From: JASLDZ01 sp964244065
GTDB taxonomy: Bacteria > Pseudomonadota > Alphaproteobacteria > Caulobacterales > Caulobacteraceae
NCBI GenBank assembly: GCA_964244065.1
Contig: CAXTHH010000002.1
Span: 310,001 to 374,000, forward strand
Length of the DNA: 64,000 bases
Direction of reading: 5' to 3'
Made by a program: the position numbers and the translations under genes. This document shows, piece after piece, positions 36,573-45,133 of this stretch. The notes under the pieces were generated by a model, which saw only the letters and a list, made by a program, of their open reading frames with translations, was not told where the DNA came from and did no database searches. Within the stretch, counting starts at the first letter, position 1, and the number at the start of each line of letters is the position of its first letter.

Positions 36573-37436
36573 CTAGGCCGGCTCGAAGCTGAGCGGGCCG
36601 CCCCAGAACGCCTGGACGAGGGCGTTCTGGGGTCCGGGCCGGCCGGTGGTGAGGAAGACGCGGGCGCCCGCGTCGCCCACGGCGTACTCGGGGTGGCGGG
36701 CCAGGTAGCGGTCCAGCGCGTCTGCCACCGCCCGCGGCTGGTGGATCACCGGGGTGCCGGGGGCCAGCGCCTCGGCGAACAGGTCGGCGACGATCTCGTA
36801 GTGCGTGCAGCCCAGGACCGCCCGGTCGGGCGCGCGACCCACGCGGAGCGTCAGCGCCCGCACGTGGTCCGCGATCAGCGCGCGCATCTCCTCCTGCGGC
36901 GCCCCCGCCTCGATCATCGGCACGAGGCCGGGGCAGGGTTCGGAGAAGGCGGCGACGTCCTGCCGGCGCTTGTCGATCTCGATCTCGTAGACGCGGCTGG
37001 CGGCGGTGGCGCGGGTGGCGAACACGCCCACCACGTCGAGCCGCTCCAGCTTGTCGCCCCCTCTCCAGTCCGGTCGCCGCTCCGCCTCGTGCTCCCAGGG
37101 CAGGCCCGTGGCCGCCTCGATGGTGGGCACGATGCAGCCGAGCACGTTGACGGGCCGGCCGAGCTCCTTGCGCACGCCGGGCAGCCAGGTCTGCTGCAGG
37201 CGGCGCAGGGCGATGGCGCTGGCGGTGTTGCAGGCCAGGACCACCAGCGAGGCGCCCCGGTCGAACAGCGTGGCGCACGCCTCGCGCGTCAGCTCCACGA
37301 TCTCCTCGCCGGCCCGCCCGCCATAGGGGGCGTTCGCCTGGTCGGCGAGGTAGGTGAAATCCGCGCGCGGGAACCGCGCCACCAGCGCCCGGTGGATGGT
37401 CAGCCCGCCGACGCCGGAGTCGAAGACGCCGATCAC
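36573..37436 (-). CDS. murI: Glutamate racemase
   Basis: 287 aa from GTG 37436. MurI makes D-glutamate for peptidoglycan using two Cys residues, seen in VVLACNTASAIAL and AVLGCTHYE. IGVFDSGVGGLTIHRAL at the N-terminus and DQANAPYGG are the substrate-binding signatures. The GTG start overlaps the stop of the upstream quinone oxidoreductase gene (GTGA), so translation is probably coupled. The frame extends upstream only through that other gene. Confidence 0.95.
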   Translation of the reverse strand: MIGVFDSGVGGLTIHRALVARFPRADFTYLADQANAPYGGRAGEEIVELTREACATLFDRGASLVVLACNTASAIALRRLQQTWLPGVRKELGRPVNVLGCIVPTIEAATGLPWEHEAERRPDWRGGDKLERLDVVGVFATRATAASRVYEIEIDKRRQDVAAFSEPCPGLVPMIEAGAPQEEMRALIADHVRALTLRVGRAPDRAVLGCTHYEIVADLFAEALAPGTPVIHQPRAVADALDRYLARHPEYAVGDAGARVFLTTGRPGPQNALVQAFWGGPLSFEPA

Positions 37437-38449
37437 GCGGAGGCGCCCTCGCGACCGAAGGCGGTCAGCAGCACGACCTTGCCCACGTGCGACCCCGCCT
37501 CGAGGTGCGCGTGCGCCGCTGCCGCCGCATCCAGGGGGAACGTCCTGTCCACCGGCGGGCGTACGTGGCTGGCAGCCACCCACGGCCAGACGACGCGCTC
37601 CACCTCCGCCGCCAGCCGCGCCTTCTCGTCGGCGTCGCGGGGGCGCAGCGTGGAGCCGGTGATCACCAGCCGCTTCTGCATCACCTGCTGCAGGTTCACC
37701 TGCGCCGTCGCCCCCGCCTGGAACGCGATGGAGACGTGGCGGCCGCGCGGGCGCAGCGCCTGCAGGCTCTTCGGCACGTAGTCGCCGCCCACCATGTCGA
37801 GCACCACGTCCGCCCCGCCCTCGCGCTCGGCCACGGAGGCGAAGTCCTCGGCGAGCGCGTCCACGCCCACGTCGGCCCCGAGGTCCCGCGCGGTCCGGGC
37901 CTTGTGCGCGCCCCGGGCGGTGGCGATCACCCGCGCCCCATGGGCCTTGGCCATCTGGATCGCCGTGACGCCGATGCCGCTGGTGGCGCCGTGCAGCAGC
38001 AGGGTCTCGCCGGGCCGCAGCGCGCCGCCCTCCCACACGTTGGTGAAGACGGTGAACACGGTCTCGGGCAGTCCGGCCGCCTCCGCCCACGACAGGCCGG
38101 CGGGGGCGGGCAGGGCGTGCCGCCCGTCCACCCGCGCGAACTCGGCGTAGCCGCCGCCGCCGAGCAGCGCGACGACGCGGTCGCCCACCTTCCACCGCGG
38201 CGCGTCCTCGCCTAGCGCGACGACCTCGCCCGCCACCTCCAGCCCCAGCGTGTCGGGCGCGCCGGGCGGGGGCGGGTAGGCGCCCAGCCGCTGGAGCAGG
38301 TCGGGCCGGTTCACCCCGGCTGCGGCCACGCGGATCAGGATCTCGCCCGGGCCGGGGCGCGGCGTCGTCAGGCGCACGGGGTGCAGGGCGGAGGCCGGGC
38401 CGCGCCCACCCTCCACGGCGATGGCGGTCATCTGGTCGGGGATGGACAC
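37433..38449 (-). CDS. NAD(P)H:quinone oxidoreductase, zinc-independent MDR superfamily
   Basis: 338 aa from GTG 38449; an ATG at 38431 has no upstream purine-rich site. It shows the quinone-oxidoreductase type MDR layout: AAAGVNRPDLLQRLGAYPPP, LGLEVAGEVVALG, then the NADP-binding fold LLHGATSGIGVTAIQMA. Zinc ligands of true alcohol dehydrogenases are lacking. It resembles the PIG3/TP53I3-like group that reduces quinones. Its stop overlaps the murI start. It is divergent from the DUF1192-rcdA pair. Confidence 0.9.
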   Translation of the reverse strand: MSIPDQMTAIAVEGGRGPASALHPVRLTTPRPGPGEILIRVAAAGVNRPDLLQRLGAYPPPPGAPDTLGLEVAGEVVALGEDAPRWKVGDRVVALLGGGGYAEFARVDGRHALPAPAGLSWAEAAGLPETVFTVFTNVWEGGALRPGETLLLHGATSGIGVTAIQMAKAHGARVIATARGAHKARTARDLGADVGVDALAEDFASVAEREGGADVVLDMVGGDYVPKSLQALRPRGRHVSIAFQAGATAQVNLQQVMQKRLVITGSTLRPRDADEKARLAAEVERVVWPWVAASHVRPPVDRTFPLDAAAAAHAHLEAGSHVGKVVLLTAFGREGASA

Positions 38450-38524
38450 GGCGGGCGGAACCTCGCGGGCGGGGTCCGGGTCTGATACGCTGGACGGCCC
38501 ACCTGCGGAAAGAGGAGCGCCTTC

Positions 38525-38722
38525 ATGGACGAGCCCGCCGAACCCCGCCGCGCCCGAGGCCAAGCCCTCGCCGAAGCGCTCAAGGAGGACCTGGACCTGT
38601 TCGCCCGCGAGGACCTGGAGGAGCGCATCGCCCTCCTGGAGGCCGAGATCGCCCGCGTGCGCGGCGCGCTCTCCGGCAAGCTCAGCGGGCGGGCCGCGGC
38701 CGAGGCGCTGTTCGCGCACTGA
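38525..38722 (+). CDS. DUF1192 family protein
   Basis: 65 aa, small and acidic. LALAEALKEDLDLF-like start, then EDLEERIALLEAEIARVRGAL, a heptad pattern that should form a short coiled coil, are the mark of DUF1192, an Alphaproteobacterial family of unknown function. AGAGGAG lies about 8 nt upstream of the ATG. It is 28 bp upstream of rcdA on the same strand; the two genes are neighbours in Caulobacter relatives too. Confidence 0.88.
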   Translation: MDEPAEPRRARGQALAEALKEDLDLFAREDLEERIALLEAEIARVRGALSGKLSGRAAAEALFAH

Positions 38723-38750
38723 TGGCACGTCCGTTGCAGCCTCGCCGGGC

Positions 38751-39263
38751 ATGTCGAACGCGCCCATGACCCTGTCCCCCGCCGACAGCGTGCGCGAGTT
38801 CGCCGGCTCCGAACTGTTCGAGCGCACCTTCGCCGAGGGCATGGAACTGGTGGAGGCCGCCGCCGCCTACCTGGACGGCGAGGGCCGGCGCGACTCCAGG
38901 CTGCTGTCGCGCAATGCGGCCCTCGCCTACGCGGGCGAGAGCATGCGGCTGACCACCCGGCTGATGCAGGTGGCGTCCTGGCTGCTGGTCCAGCGCGCGG
39001 TGCGCGAGGGGAACATGACGGCGCAGGCCGCGCGCGAGCCCCGCTACCGCATCGGCGAGCCCCAGGCGGCGGGCGGGTCCGCGGCCGCGCCGGAGGGCGA
39101 GCCCCTGCCCGCGCCGCTGCTGGACCTTGCGGAGCGCTCGGAGCGGCTGTTCGCCCGCGTGGCCAACCTGGACCGCCGCATGTACGGCGACAGCGCCCTC
39201 GACGCGGCCGATCCGAACGCGGTGCTGTCGCAGTTCGAGCGGCTGCGGGCGGCGTTCGGCTAG
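38751..39263 (+). CDS. rcdA: RcdA-type regulator of CtrA degradation (DUF1465)
   Basis: 170 aa from ATG 38751; ATG 38766 is an alternative. It is a DUF1465 protein: FERTFAEGMELVEAAAAYLDGEGR, LAYAGESMRLTTRLMQVASWLLVQRAV and the late helix SERLFARVANLDRRMYG match RcdA. In Caulobacter RcdA is an adaptor that, with CpdR and PopA, delivers CtrA to the ClpXP protease at the cell pole before S phase. Its presence indicates a CtrA cell-cycle circuit in this organism. A palindromic repeat separates it from convergent pyrF. Confidence 0.9.
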   Translation: MSNAPMTLSPADSVREFAGSELFERTFAEGMELVEAAAAYLDGEGRRDSRLLSRNAALAYAGESMRLTTRLMQVASWLLVQRAVREGNMTAQAAREPRYRIGEPQAAGGSAAAPEGEPLPAPLLDLAERSERLFARVANLDRRMYGDSALDAADPNAVLSQFERLRAAFG

Positions 39264-39314
39264 GGCGGGTCCTCACTCGTCCTCATTCCATCGACCTCCC
39301 ACCTTTCTCTCCCT

Positions 39315-39407
39315 CTTCCCCGCGGAAGCGGGGACCCAGGTCCAGCGGCGCGCGCAGGGTTGGCCGGAGCAGAGCCGCTCACACGGGTCCCCGCTTCCGC
39401 GGGGAAG
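39315..39407. repeat. Intergenic palindromic repeat, 'CTTCCCCGCGGAAGCGGGGACCC' family
   Basis: Perfect 23-nt reverse-complement arms at 39315-39337 and 39385-39407, with each arm holding an inner CCCCGC/GCGGGG hairpin. It sits between convergent rcdA and pyrF and may serve as a two-way transcription end. Confidence 0.8.
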
Positions 39408-39446
39408 AACGGGGTAGGGACTCGCCGCCCGCCGGCGCGAGGGCGA

Positions 39447-40154
39447 TCAGACCGCCGCCGCCATCTCGTCCACGATCGCCGCCGCCGCCCTCCGCGGGTC
39501 CGCCGCCGCGGTGATGGGGCGGCCGACCACCAGGTGGGAGGCGCCCGCGCGGAGCGCATCGGCGGGGGTCTCCGCCCGGGCCTGGTCGTCCAGCGCGGCG
39601 CCCGCCGGGCGCACGCCGGGGGTCACCACCAGGAAGCTGGGGCCGCCGATGCGGCGGGCGAGGGCCGCCTCCCGCGGGCTCGCCACCACGCCGTCGAGGC
39701 CGCAGTCCACCGCCTGGCGGATGCGCCGCTCCACCAGCGCCTCCACACCCAGGCCGTAGCCCATCTCGCCCAGGTCCTGGCCGGTGAGGCTGGTCAGCAC
39801 CGTCACGCCGAGGATCCTCGCGCCGCGTCCCGCGGCGTCCCGCCCGCGCACCGCCGCGCGCATCACCTGGGGCTCGGCGTGCACGGTGAGGAGGTCGCAC
39901 GCGCCCGAGCCGCACACGGCGGCGGCCGCCCTCTCCACCGTCGCGCCGATGTCGTGGAGCTTCCAGTCCAGGAACACCTGGCGGCCGCGGGCGTGCAGGT
40001 CGGCGGCCATGGCCATGCCGCCGGTGGCCAGGAGCTGCAGGCCGATCTTGTAGACGGCCACCGCCTCGCCCAGGCGCTCCACCATGGTCTCCGCCTCCGC
40101 CCGGGTGGGCAGGTCGAGGGCGCAGATCAGGCGCGGGTCGGCGACGGCGGGCAT
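39447..40154 (-). CDS. pyrF: Orotidine 5'-phosphate decarboxylase
   Basis: 235 aa, usual length. It converts OMP to UMP, the last step of pyrimidine synthesis. LICALDLPT, KIGLQL, the catalytic Asp-Lys-Asp cluster in FLDWKLHDIGATV, and VTPGVRP with VVGRPIT for phosphate binding are all present. It is divergent from marC (82 bp between starts) and convergent with rcdA. Confidence 0.96.
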   Translation of the reverse strand: MPAVADPRLICALDLPTRAEAETMVERLGEAVAVYKIGLQLLATGGMAMAADLHARGRQVFLDWKLHDIGATVERAAAAVCGSGACDLLTVHAEPQVMRAAVRGRDAAGRGARILGVTVLTSLTGQDLGEMGYGLGVEALVERRIRQAVDCGLDGVVASPREAALARRIGGPSFLVVTPGVRPAGAALDDQARAETPADALRAGASHLVVGRPITAAADPRRAAAAIVDEMAAAV

Positions 40155-40236
40155 GGCGGCGCTCTCACACGGCGGCGGGTTGCCCCGAGCGGACGCGGCA
40201 TCCTAAGCGGAGTCGAACGTTGGGAAAGGGCGCGCG

Positions 40237-40956
40237 GTGGAGGAACTCAAGTTCGCGGCGAACTTCTTCGTCGCCCTGTTCGCGCTCATCGACCCGATCG
40301 GCTCGGCGCCGCTGTTCGCCGCGGCCACCCGGCACGTGCGGGGCGCCGCGCGCATGCGGGTCGCGCTCTACGTGGCGCTGTTCGCCGTCATCTTCCTGAG
40401 CTTCTTCTTCCTGACGGGCCTTGGCCTGCTGCGCTTCTTCGGCATCTCGCTGCCGGCGTTCCGCATCGCGGGCGGCATCATGCTGCTGCTGCTGGGCCTG
40501 GACATGGCGCGCGAGGACTTCAGCCCCGCGGTGGCCGACGCGGTGGTGGAGGGCGAGATCGCCGACCCCCGCGCCTACGCCCGGCGCGAGTTCGAGAAGC
40601 TGATCGTGCCCTTCGGCATGCCGCTGCTGATCGGGCCGGGGGCGATCTCGGCGGTGGTGATCTTCGCCAGCCGCGGCTCCACCCTGGGCTGGCCGGGCAT
40701 GGCGGCCGGGGTGGGCGCCATCGTGGCCGTCTGCCTGCTGGTGCTGGTCGCCTTCCTGCTGTCGGGGCTGGTCAGCCGCATCCTGGGCAAGGTGGGCATG
40801 ATGATCGTGGTGCGTGTGCTGGGGCTGATCCTCACCGCCCTGGCCGTCCAGTTCATCATCCTGGGCGTGTCGGAGGCCACGGCCGGCTTCGTGAAGCGCT
40901 CGGTGGCCAACCCGTATCCCGAGAAGCCGGCGACCGCCGGCCCTCGCCGCCCCTGA
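40237..40956 (+). CDS. MarC family integral membrane protein
   Basis: 239 aa from GTG 40237 with a GGGAAAGGG ribosome-binding site. Six transmembrane helices are visible. FVALFALIDPIGSAPLF at the start, IAGGIMLLLLGLDM and the central IVPFGMPLLIGPGAIS are the signatures of the MarC/UPF0056 family. The family was once linked to multiple antibiotic resistance; its real transport role is unknown. It is followed by the tRNA-Leu gene on the same strand. Confidence 0.92.
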   Translation: MEELKFAANFFVALFALIDPIGSAPLFAAATRHVRGAARMRVALYVALFAVIFLSFFFLTGLGLLRFFGISLPAFRIAGGIMLLLLGLDMAREDFSPAVADAVVEGEIADPRAYARREFEKLIVPFGMPLLIGPGAISAVVIFASRGSTLGWPGMAAGVGAIVAVCLLVLVAFLLSGLVSRILGKVGMMIVVRVLGLILTALAVQFIILGVSEATAGFVKRSVANPYPEKPATAGPRRP

Positions 40957-40960
40957 GCCA

Positions 40961-40989
40961 TTGACCCCCGCCCGCCTCGCCCCTAGAGA
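40961..40989 (+). promoter_or_regulatory. Candidate sigma-70-type promoter for tRNA-Leu
   Basis: TTGACC at 40961-40966 and TAGAGA at 40984-40989 are separated by 17 bp, and the tRNA begins 37 bp after the second box. The spacing and both boxes match the candidate promoter of tRNA-Ala at 27389-27417. Confidence 0.6.
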
Positions 40990-41026
40990 CACGCCCTCGC
41001 GCGATCCGAGCGTTTCGGCGGGTCGG

Positions 41027-41113
<87 letters not shown>

Positions 41114-41187
41114 CCGCTCTTCGCATGAGGGGCGCTGGCGCGAAGCCGCGAGGCACGCGGCGCTCCGTTTCCGGCAGGCCGCGCCCG

Positions 41188-41808
41188 ATGACCATCCACC
41201 TCCACGAGGGCGATCTTCCGGCGGGGCTGGACCTCGGCGCCGTGGTGGCGATCGACTCGGAGACCATGGGCCTGCGCCTCGGCCGCGACCGGCTGTGCGT
41301 GGTGCAGCTGTCGGACGGCGGCGAGGACGCGCACCTGGTCCGCTTCGCCGCGGACTCCGACTACGCGGCGCCGAACCTGAAGCGCCTGCTCACCGACCCC
41401 GCCGTGCTGAAGCTGTTCCACTTCGGCCGATTCGACATCGCCATGTTCGCCCTGAACCTCGGCGTGACCACCGCGCCGGTGTACTGCACCAAGATCGCCA
41501 GCAGGCTCGCGCGCACCTACACCGACCGGCACGGCCTGAAGGACGTGACCAAGGAGCTCCTGGGCGTCGAGCTCAACAAGCAGCAGCAATCCAGCGACTG
41601 GGGCGCCCACGTGCTCACCCCCGAGCAGGAGAGCTACGCCGCCAGCGACGTGGCCAACCTGCACCGCATCCGCGAGCGGCTGGACGCCATGATCGCCCGC
41701 GAGGGGCGCACCGCGATGCTGGCCGCCTGCCTCGACTTCCTGCCCGCGCGCGCCCTCCTGGACGTGGCGGGCTGGGAGGACGTCGACATCTTCTCGCACG
41801 GGGGCTGA
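41188..41808 (+). CDS. RNase D-like 3'-5' exonuclease
   Basis: 206 aa from ATG 41188. A DEDDy exonuclease domain without the HRDC domains of full RNase D: motif I AIDSETMGLRL (Asp and Glu), motif II HFGRFDIAMF, and motif III with the catalytic Tyr and Asp in YAASDVANLHRI. Short forms of this kind are common in Alphaproteobacteria and act on RNA 3' ends. It sits 74 bp after tRNA-Leu, so a link to tRNA 3' maturation is tempting but unproven. lptC begins 7 bp after its stop. Confidence 0.9.
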   Translation: MTIHLHEGDLPAGLDLGAVVAIDSETMGLRLGRDRLCVVQLSDGGEDAHLVRFAADSDYAAPNLKRLLTDPAVLKLFHFGRFDIAMFALNLGVTTAPVYCTKIASRLARTYTDRHGLKDVTKELLGVELNKQQQSSDWGAHVLTPEQESYAASDVANLHRIRERLDAMIAREGRTAMLAACLDFLPARALLDVAGWEDVDIFSHGG

Positions 41809-41815
41809 CCCTGTC

Positions 41816-42460
41816 ATGAGCGAGGACGCCCGCGAGGAGATCGCGCCCGCGACCCGCATCTCCCGCTGGCGCGACCGCTCGCGCGGCGTGCGCCGCCTGC
41901 GCTGGGTGCTGCCGGCCGTCATGGGCGCGCTGGTGCTGGCGGTGGCCGGCTGGATCGGCGTGCGCGCGGTGCTCAGCGACCTGCGCAGCGACCGGGCGGC
42001 CGCGGGCGGCCTGCACATGACCAACCCCCGCTTCTTCGGCCGCGACGAGGCGGGGCGCGCCTTCACGCTCCAGGCCGGCGAGGCGGTGCGCGACGCCCGC
42101 GACCCCGACAGAGTGACGCTGACCCGGCCCAACCTCGTGCTCGACTACGGCGGCGTGCGGCCCAGCACCGTGCGCGGCGCCCGGGGCGTGTACCTGCAGA
42201 GCGCGCGCCGGCTGAGCGTGACGGGCGGCGTGCGGGTGGACGACGGCCGCGGTGCGCGCCTGGACAGCCCGGACGCGGTGGTGGACACGCGCACCGGCGA
42301 CGTCCAGGGCAGCGGCGGCGTGACCGGGGAAAGCCCCCTTGGCCGGTTCCAGGCTTCGTCCTATCTCGTCACCGGCAAAGGTGCGCGCGTGGCCTTCAAC
42401 GGCGACGTCCGCGCCACGTTTACGAATGCGACGAACCGCCCGGAGACTCCCGCTCGATGA
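41816..42460 (+). CDS. lptC: LPS export protein LptC
   Basis: 214 aa. One transmembrane helix at about residues 30-52 (VLPAVMGALVLAVAGWIGV) anchors a periplasmic beta-jellyroll (LHMTNPRFFGRDEAGRAFTL to the C-terminus), the LptC/YrbK layout. LptC passes lipopolysaccharide from the LptB2FG transporter to LptA. It is followed by lptA with a 4-nt ATGA overlap and lptB, completing a three-gene LPS transport set. Confidence 0.92.
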   Translation: MSEDAREEIAPATRISRWRDRSRGVRRLRWVLPAVMGALVLAVAGWIGVRAVLSDLRSDRAAAGGLHMTNPRFFGRDEAGRAFTLQAGEAVRDARDPDRVTLTRPNLVLDYGGVRPSTVRGARGVYLQSARRLSVTGGVRVDDGRGARLDSPDAVVDTRTGDVQGSGGVTGESPLGRFQASSYLVTGKGARVAFNGDVRATFTNATNRPETPAR

Positions 42461-43074
42461 TCAAAGGCCTCCGCCCCGCGAGCACGGTCCGCGGCCGCGC
42501 CGTTCCCGTGGCGGGCTTTGTGATCCTTGCCGGGCTGACCCCGGCCACACTGGCGCTCGGACAGGCCGCAAGGCCTGCAGCTCCCGCAGCTACGCCACGC
42601 TTCGGCCAGCCTGGTTCGCCGATCGACGTCGGCTCCGACAACAGTGAGGTGATGCAGGCGGAGAACAAGGTGGTGCTCACGGGCCGCGTGGAGATCGTTC
42701 AGGGGCAGACCCGCCTACGCGCGCCTCGCGTGGTGCTGTTCTACAACCCCTCAAGCGCGGTCAAAGGCCAGCCGGCGACGCCGGCCGCCACTCCAGGAAC
42801 GATCCGCCGCATGGAGGCCGATGGGCCAGTTTACTTCGTCACGGCGACACAGACGGCTAAGGGCGACAGGGGGCTTTATGAAGCCGAGACAGAGACCGTC
42901 ACCCTAACCGGCAACGTGGTGGTGACGCAGGACAGGAACGTCTCCACCGGCGATAAGCTCGTCATACAGCAGCGCACTGGGCAGATAACTATGACCGGCG
43001 GTCCCAGCACCTCCGGCCGTGTGCGGGGCGTTTTCTATAGTGGCGAAAAGCCCGCCCCGGCGACGCAGCCCTGA
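42457..43074 (+). CDS. lptA: LPS transport periplasmic protein LptA
   Basis: 205 aa with an N-terminal signal (VPVAGFVILAGLTPATLALGQ). The OstA-like domain includes NSEVMQAENKVVLTGRVEIVQGQ, LRAPRVVLFY and ETVTLTGNVVVTQDRN. LptA forms the periplasmic bridge carrying LPS to the outer membrane. It overlaps lptC by 4 nt. Third-position GC looks lower here than in most neighbouring genes. The downstream lptB start lies 16 bp after its stop. Confidence 0.93.
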   Translation: MIKGLRPASTVRGRAVPVAGFVILAGLTPATLALGQAARPAAPAATPRFGQPGSPIDVGSDNSEVMQAENKVVLTGRVEIVQGQTRLRAPRVVLFYNPSSAVKGQPATPAATPGTIRRMEADGPVYFVTATQTAKGDRGLYEAETETVTLTGNVVVTQDRNVSTGDKLVIQQRTGQITMTGGPSTSGRVRGVFYSGEKPAPATQP

Positions 43075-43090
43075 CCGCCGGCCGCGCCGC

Positions 43091-43852
43091 GTGCCCGACG
43101 ACCGCCCCGGCCTGACGCCCCATGTCGTCGCCCCGCTCGACGGGGCGGGGCTGGAGGCCCGCGGCATCGGCAAGGCCTTCAAGGGCCGCCCGGTGGTCAA
43201 GAGCGTGAGCCTGCGGCTGGAGCGCGGCGAGGTCGTCGGCCTCCTGGGCCCCAACGGCGCGGGCAAGACCACCTGCTTCTACATGATCACCGGCCTCCTG
43301 CCGGCCGACTACGGCTCCATCCGGCTGGACGGCGAGGACGTGACCGCCCTGCCCATGTATCAGCGCGCGCGCCTGGGCCTGGGCTACCTGCCGCAGGAGA
43401 CCTCCATCTTCCGCGGGCTGTCGGTGGAGGAGAACGTGCTCGCCGTGGCCGAGCTGCGCGACGCCGCCGGCGCCGCTGAAACCACCGCGCGCCTGCTTGA
43501 CGAGCTGAAGATCGGCCACCTGCGCACCCAGCCCGCCGCGGCCCTCTCCGGCGGCGAGCGGCGGCGCGTGGAGATCGCCCGCGCCCTGGCCAGCGACCCG
43601 GCCTTCATGCTGCTGGACGAGCCCTTCGCCGGCATCGACCCCCTGGCCATCCACGACATCCGCGAGGTGATCGTGTTCCTGGCCGCCCGCGGCATCGGCG
43701 TGCTCGTCACCGACCACAACGTGCGCGAGACGCTGGAGCTTGTGGAACGCGCCTCGATCATCGCCGGCGGCGAGGTGCTGTTCGAGGGCACGCCCGACGA
43801 GGTGCGCGGCGATGCGGAGGTGCGGCGGGTGTACCTGGGCGACCGGTTCTAG
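43091..43852 (+). CDS. lptB: LPS export ABC transporter ATPase LptB
   Basis: 253 aa from GTG 43091, chosen because it lies just after the lptA stop; the frame extends to 43019 within lptA. Walker A GPNGAGKTTCFYMITG, Q-loop LPQETSIF, signature LSGGERRR, Walker B FMLLDEPFAGIDP and the switch His in TDHNVRE are complete. It powers LPS extraction with LptF and LptG, which are not in the window. In many Alphaproteobacteria rpoN follows closely; here two opposite-strand signalling genes intervene. Confidence 0.95.
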   Translation: MPDDRPGLTPHVVAPLDGAGLEARGIGKAFKGRPVVKSVSLRLERGEVVGLLGPNGAGKTTCFYMITGLLPADYGSIRLDGEDVTALPMYQRARLGLGYLPQETSIFRGLSVEENVLAVAELRDAAGAAETTARLLDELKIGHLRTQPAAALSGGERRRVEIARALASDPAFMLLDEPFAGIDPLAIHDIREVIVFLAARGIGVLVTDHNVRETLELVERASIIAGGEVLFEGTPDEVRGDAEVRRVYLGDRF

Positions 43853-43927
43853 GCGGGACGCGAACGCGGCCGCGGGGGCGGGCGGAGTGCGGGCGTTCCG
43901 ACCTCCCGCTGAGGGTGATGCCGACGG

Positions 43928-44344
43928 CTAGGGGGTCCCGACCTGTCCTGCTCCGGTGAGACCAGGCGTCTGAGCGTTGATGAGTTGCGACACCGCCGTC
44001 ACGATCTGGGCGGGGGCGAACGGCTTCTGGATCAGGATGCTGTTGGGCACGCCGTTGGCGGCCCAGTCGTGCCCGCTGTCTCCGGTCATATAGACGATGG
44101 GAACGTCCGCATCGATCTTCCGCGCATGCCGGGCCACATCCCAGCCGAGAACCGTCGAGCTTCCGATCTTGATGTCAGTCACCACCGCGCGATAGTCGGC
44201 GCCTTTCTGATCGAGGAGGCTGATGGCCTCTTCGGCGATGTTGGCCTTTTCGACCGCAAAGCCTCCTTCAATCAAGGCCTCTTCGATCAGATCCAGAATG
44301 AGAGGTTCGTCTTCAACTACGAAGACCAGGATGGACGGCTGCAT
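43928..44344 (-). CDS. Single-domain response regulator
   Basis: 138 aa from ATG 44344 with CTGGAG upstream; the frame upstream of it is not receiver-like. It is a receiver domain alone: acidic residues E11, D12 and E13, phospho-acceptor D57 in VVTDIK, T87 in VYMTGD and K107 in IQKPFAP. There is no output domain, so it must act by protein contact, as a sink, or in a relay. It lies 256 bp downstream of the BLUF gene on the same strand, both opposite to lptB and rpoN. Third-position AT is visibly higher than in neighbours, suggesting a different history. Confidence 0.85.
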   Translation of the reverse strand: MQPSILVFVVEDEPLILDLIEEALIEGGFAVEKANIAEEAISLLDQKGADYRAVVTDIKIGSSTVLGWDVARHARKIDADVPIVYMTGDSGHDWAANGVPNSILIQKPFAPAQIVTAVSQLINAQTPGLTGAGQVGTP

Positions 44345-44600
44345 CGTGTCTCCAGAATGTTTGGCAGGAGCACGCAGTCCGACGGGACCAACTCTCTCTA
44401 GGGCAGGCGGCCCGAAGTTTGCCCACCACGGAGACCTAAGGGTTCCAAGAGTGGTTAGTTGCGCGAGCCCAAGCCGATTCTTCAAACATATATTGCGTGC
44501 GGCTCGCCACTCAGCTGTCATATGCAATCGTGTGTTCGTAGCGGTCGGAAGCAGAACTGGGCTCCTCCTGCAGGCGGGCATGCCCCGGGTCCGACCGGCC

Positions 44601-44993
44601 TCAGCCTGCGGCCAGCCGCTCGAACACGGCCAGGAGCTCGGCGTCCGTGGCCCGCGTCAGCGCCCCGGCCGCGACCTCCTCCTGCGTCCAGAACCAGGTC
44701 TGCGCGGGATCGTCGCGCATCGACCAGCGCGGGAACAGGCGCTCGGAGATGGTGCGGCGGACGAGCAGGCGGACGTCGTCGTGCCGGTCGTCCTGTCCGA
44801 TCCGTGCGAAGGCGGCGTCGATCGCGGGCGGCGGACCCTCGAGAAGCTGCAGATAGACGTCGGCGCGGCAGACCAGCGCACCGGTGATGTCTTCGCGGCT
44901 GTTCCACCGGCGTGCGTCGCTGAGGATGCCGTTCAGCATCGCCTCGTCGAAGCCGAAGGGCTGCGAGGCGTAGATGAGTTGCGTCAGCTCCAA
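44601..44993 (-). CDS. BLUF-domain blue-light photoreceptor
   Basis: 130 aa from TTG 44993, preceded by AGGAGG at good spacing and giving MELTQLIYAS, the normal BLUF start; ATG 45020 would add 9 residues without a clear ribosome-binding site. BLUF domains bind FAD and rearrange hydrogen bonds under blue light. The photoactive residues are present: Tyr8 (AppA Tyr21), Asn31, Gln49 (AppA Gln63) in YLQLLEG, and Trp90 with Met92 in FPRWSM (AppA Trp104 and Met106), at the same spacing. No output domain is attached, as in PixD or BlsA, so it should signal through a partner. Confidence 0.88.
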   Translation of the reverse strand: MELTQLIYASQPFGFDEAMLNGILSDARRWNSREDITGALVCRADVYLQLLEGPPPAIDAAFARIGQDDRHDDVRLLVRRTISERLFPRWSMRDDPAQTWFWTQEEVAAGALTRATDAELLAVFERLAAG

Positions 44994-45133
44994 GGGAGGC
45001 CTCCTGTCGATCGCAGCCATGCCCGCCGTGCCGCGGCGAGTCGAGCCCGCGCGGCCGGGCGGCCGCCGTTAACCTCGCCTTCGCCCGGGGCCCCTAAGCC
45101 GGGAGCAAGTTCCAGGCCAGAGGCTCCCTCTCC

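Noticed and set aside
44345..44600. EcfG-type stress promoter upstream of the response regulator
   Set aside because: A GGAAC box occurs on the minus strand at about 44446-44442, but no matching GTT-type -10 box at 16-17 bp.
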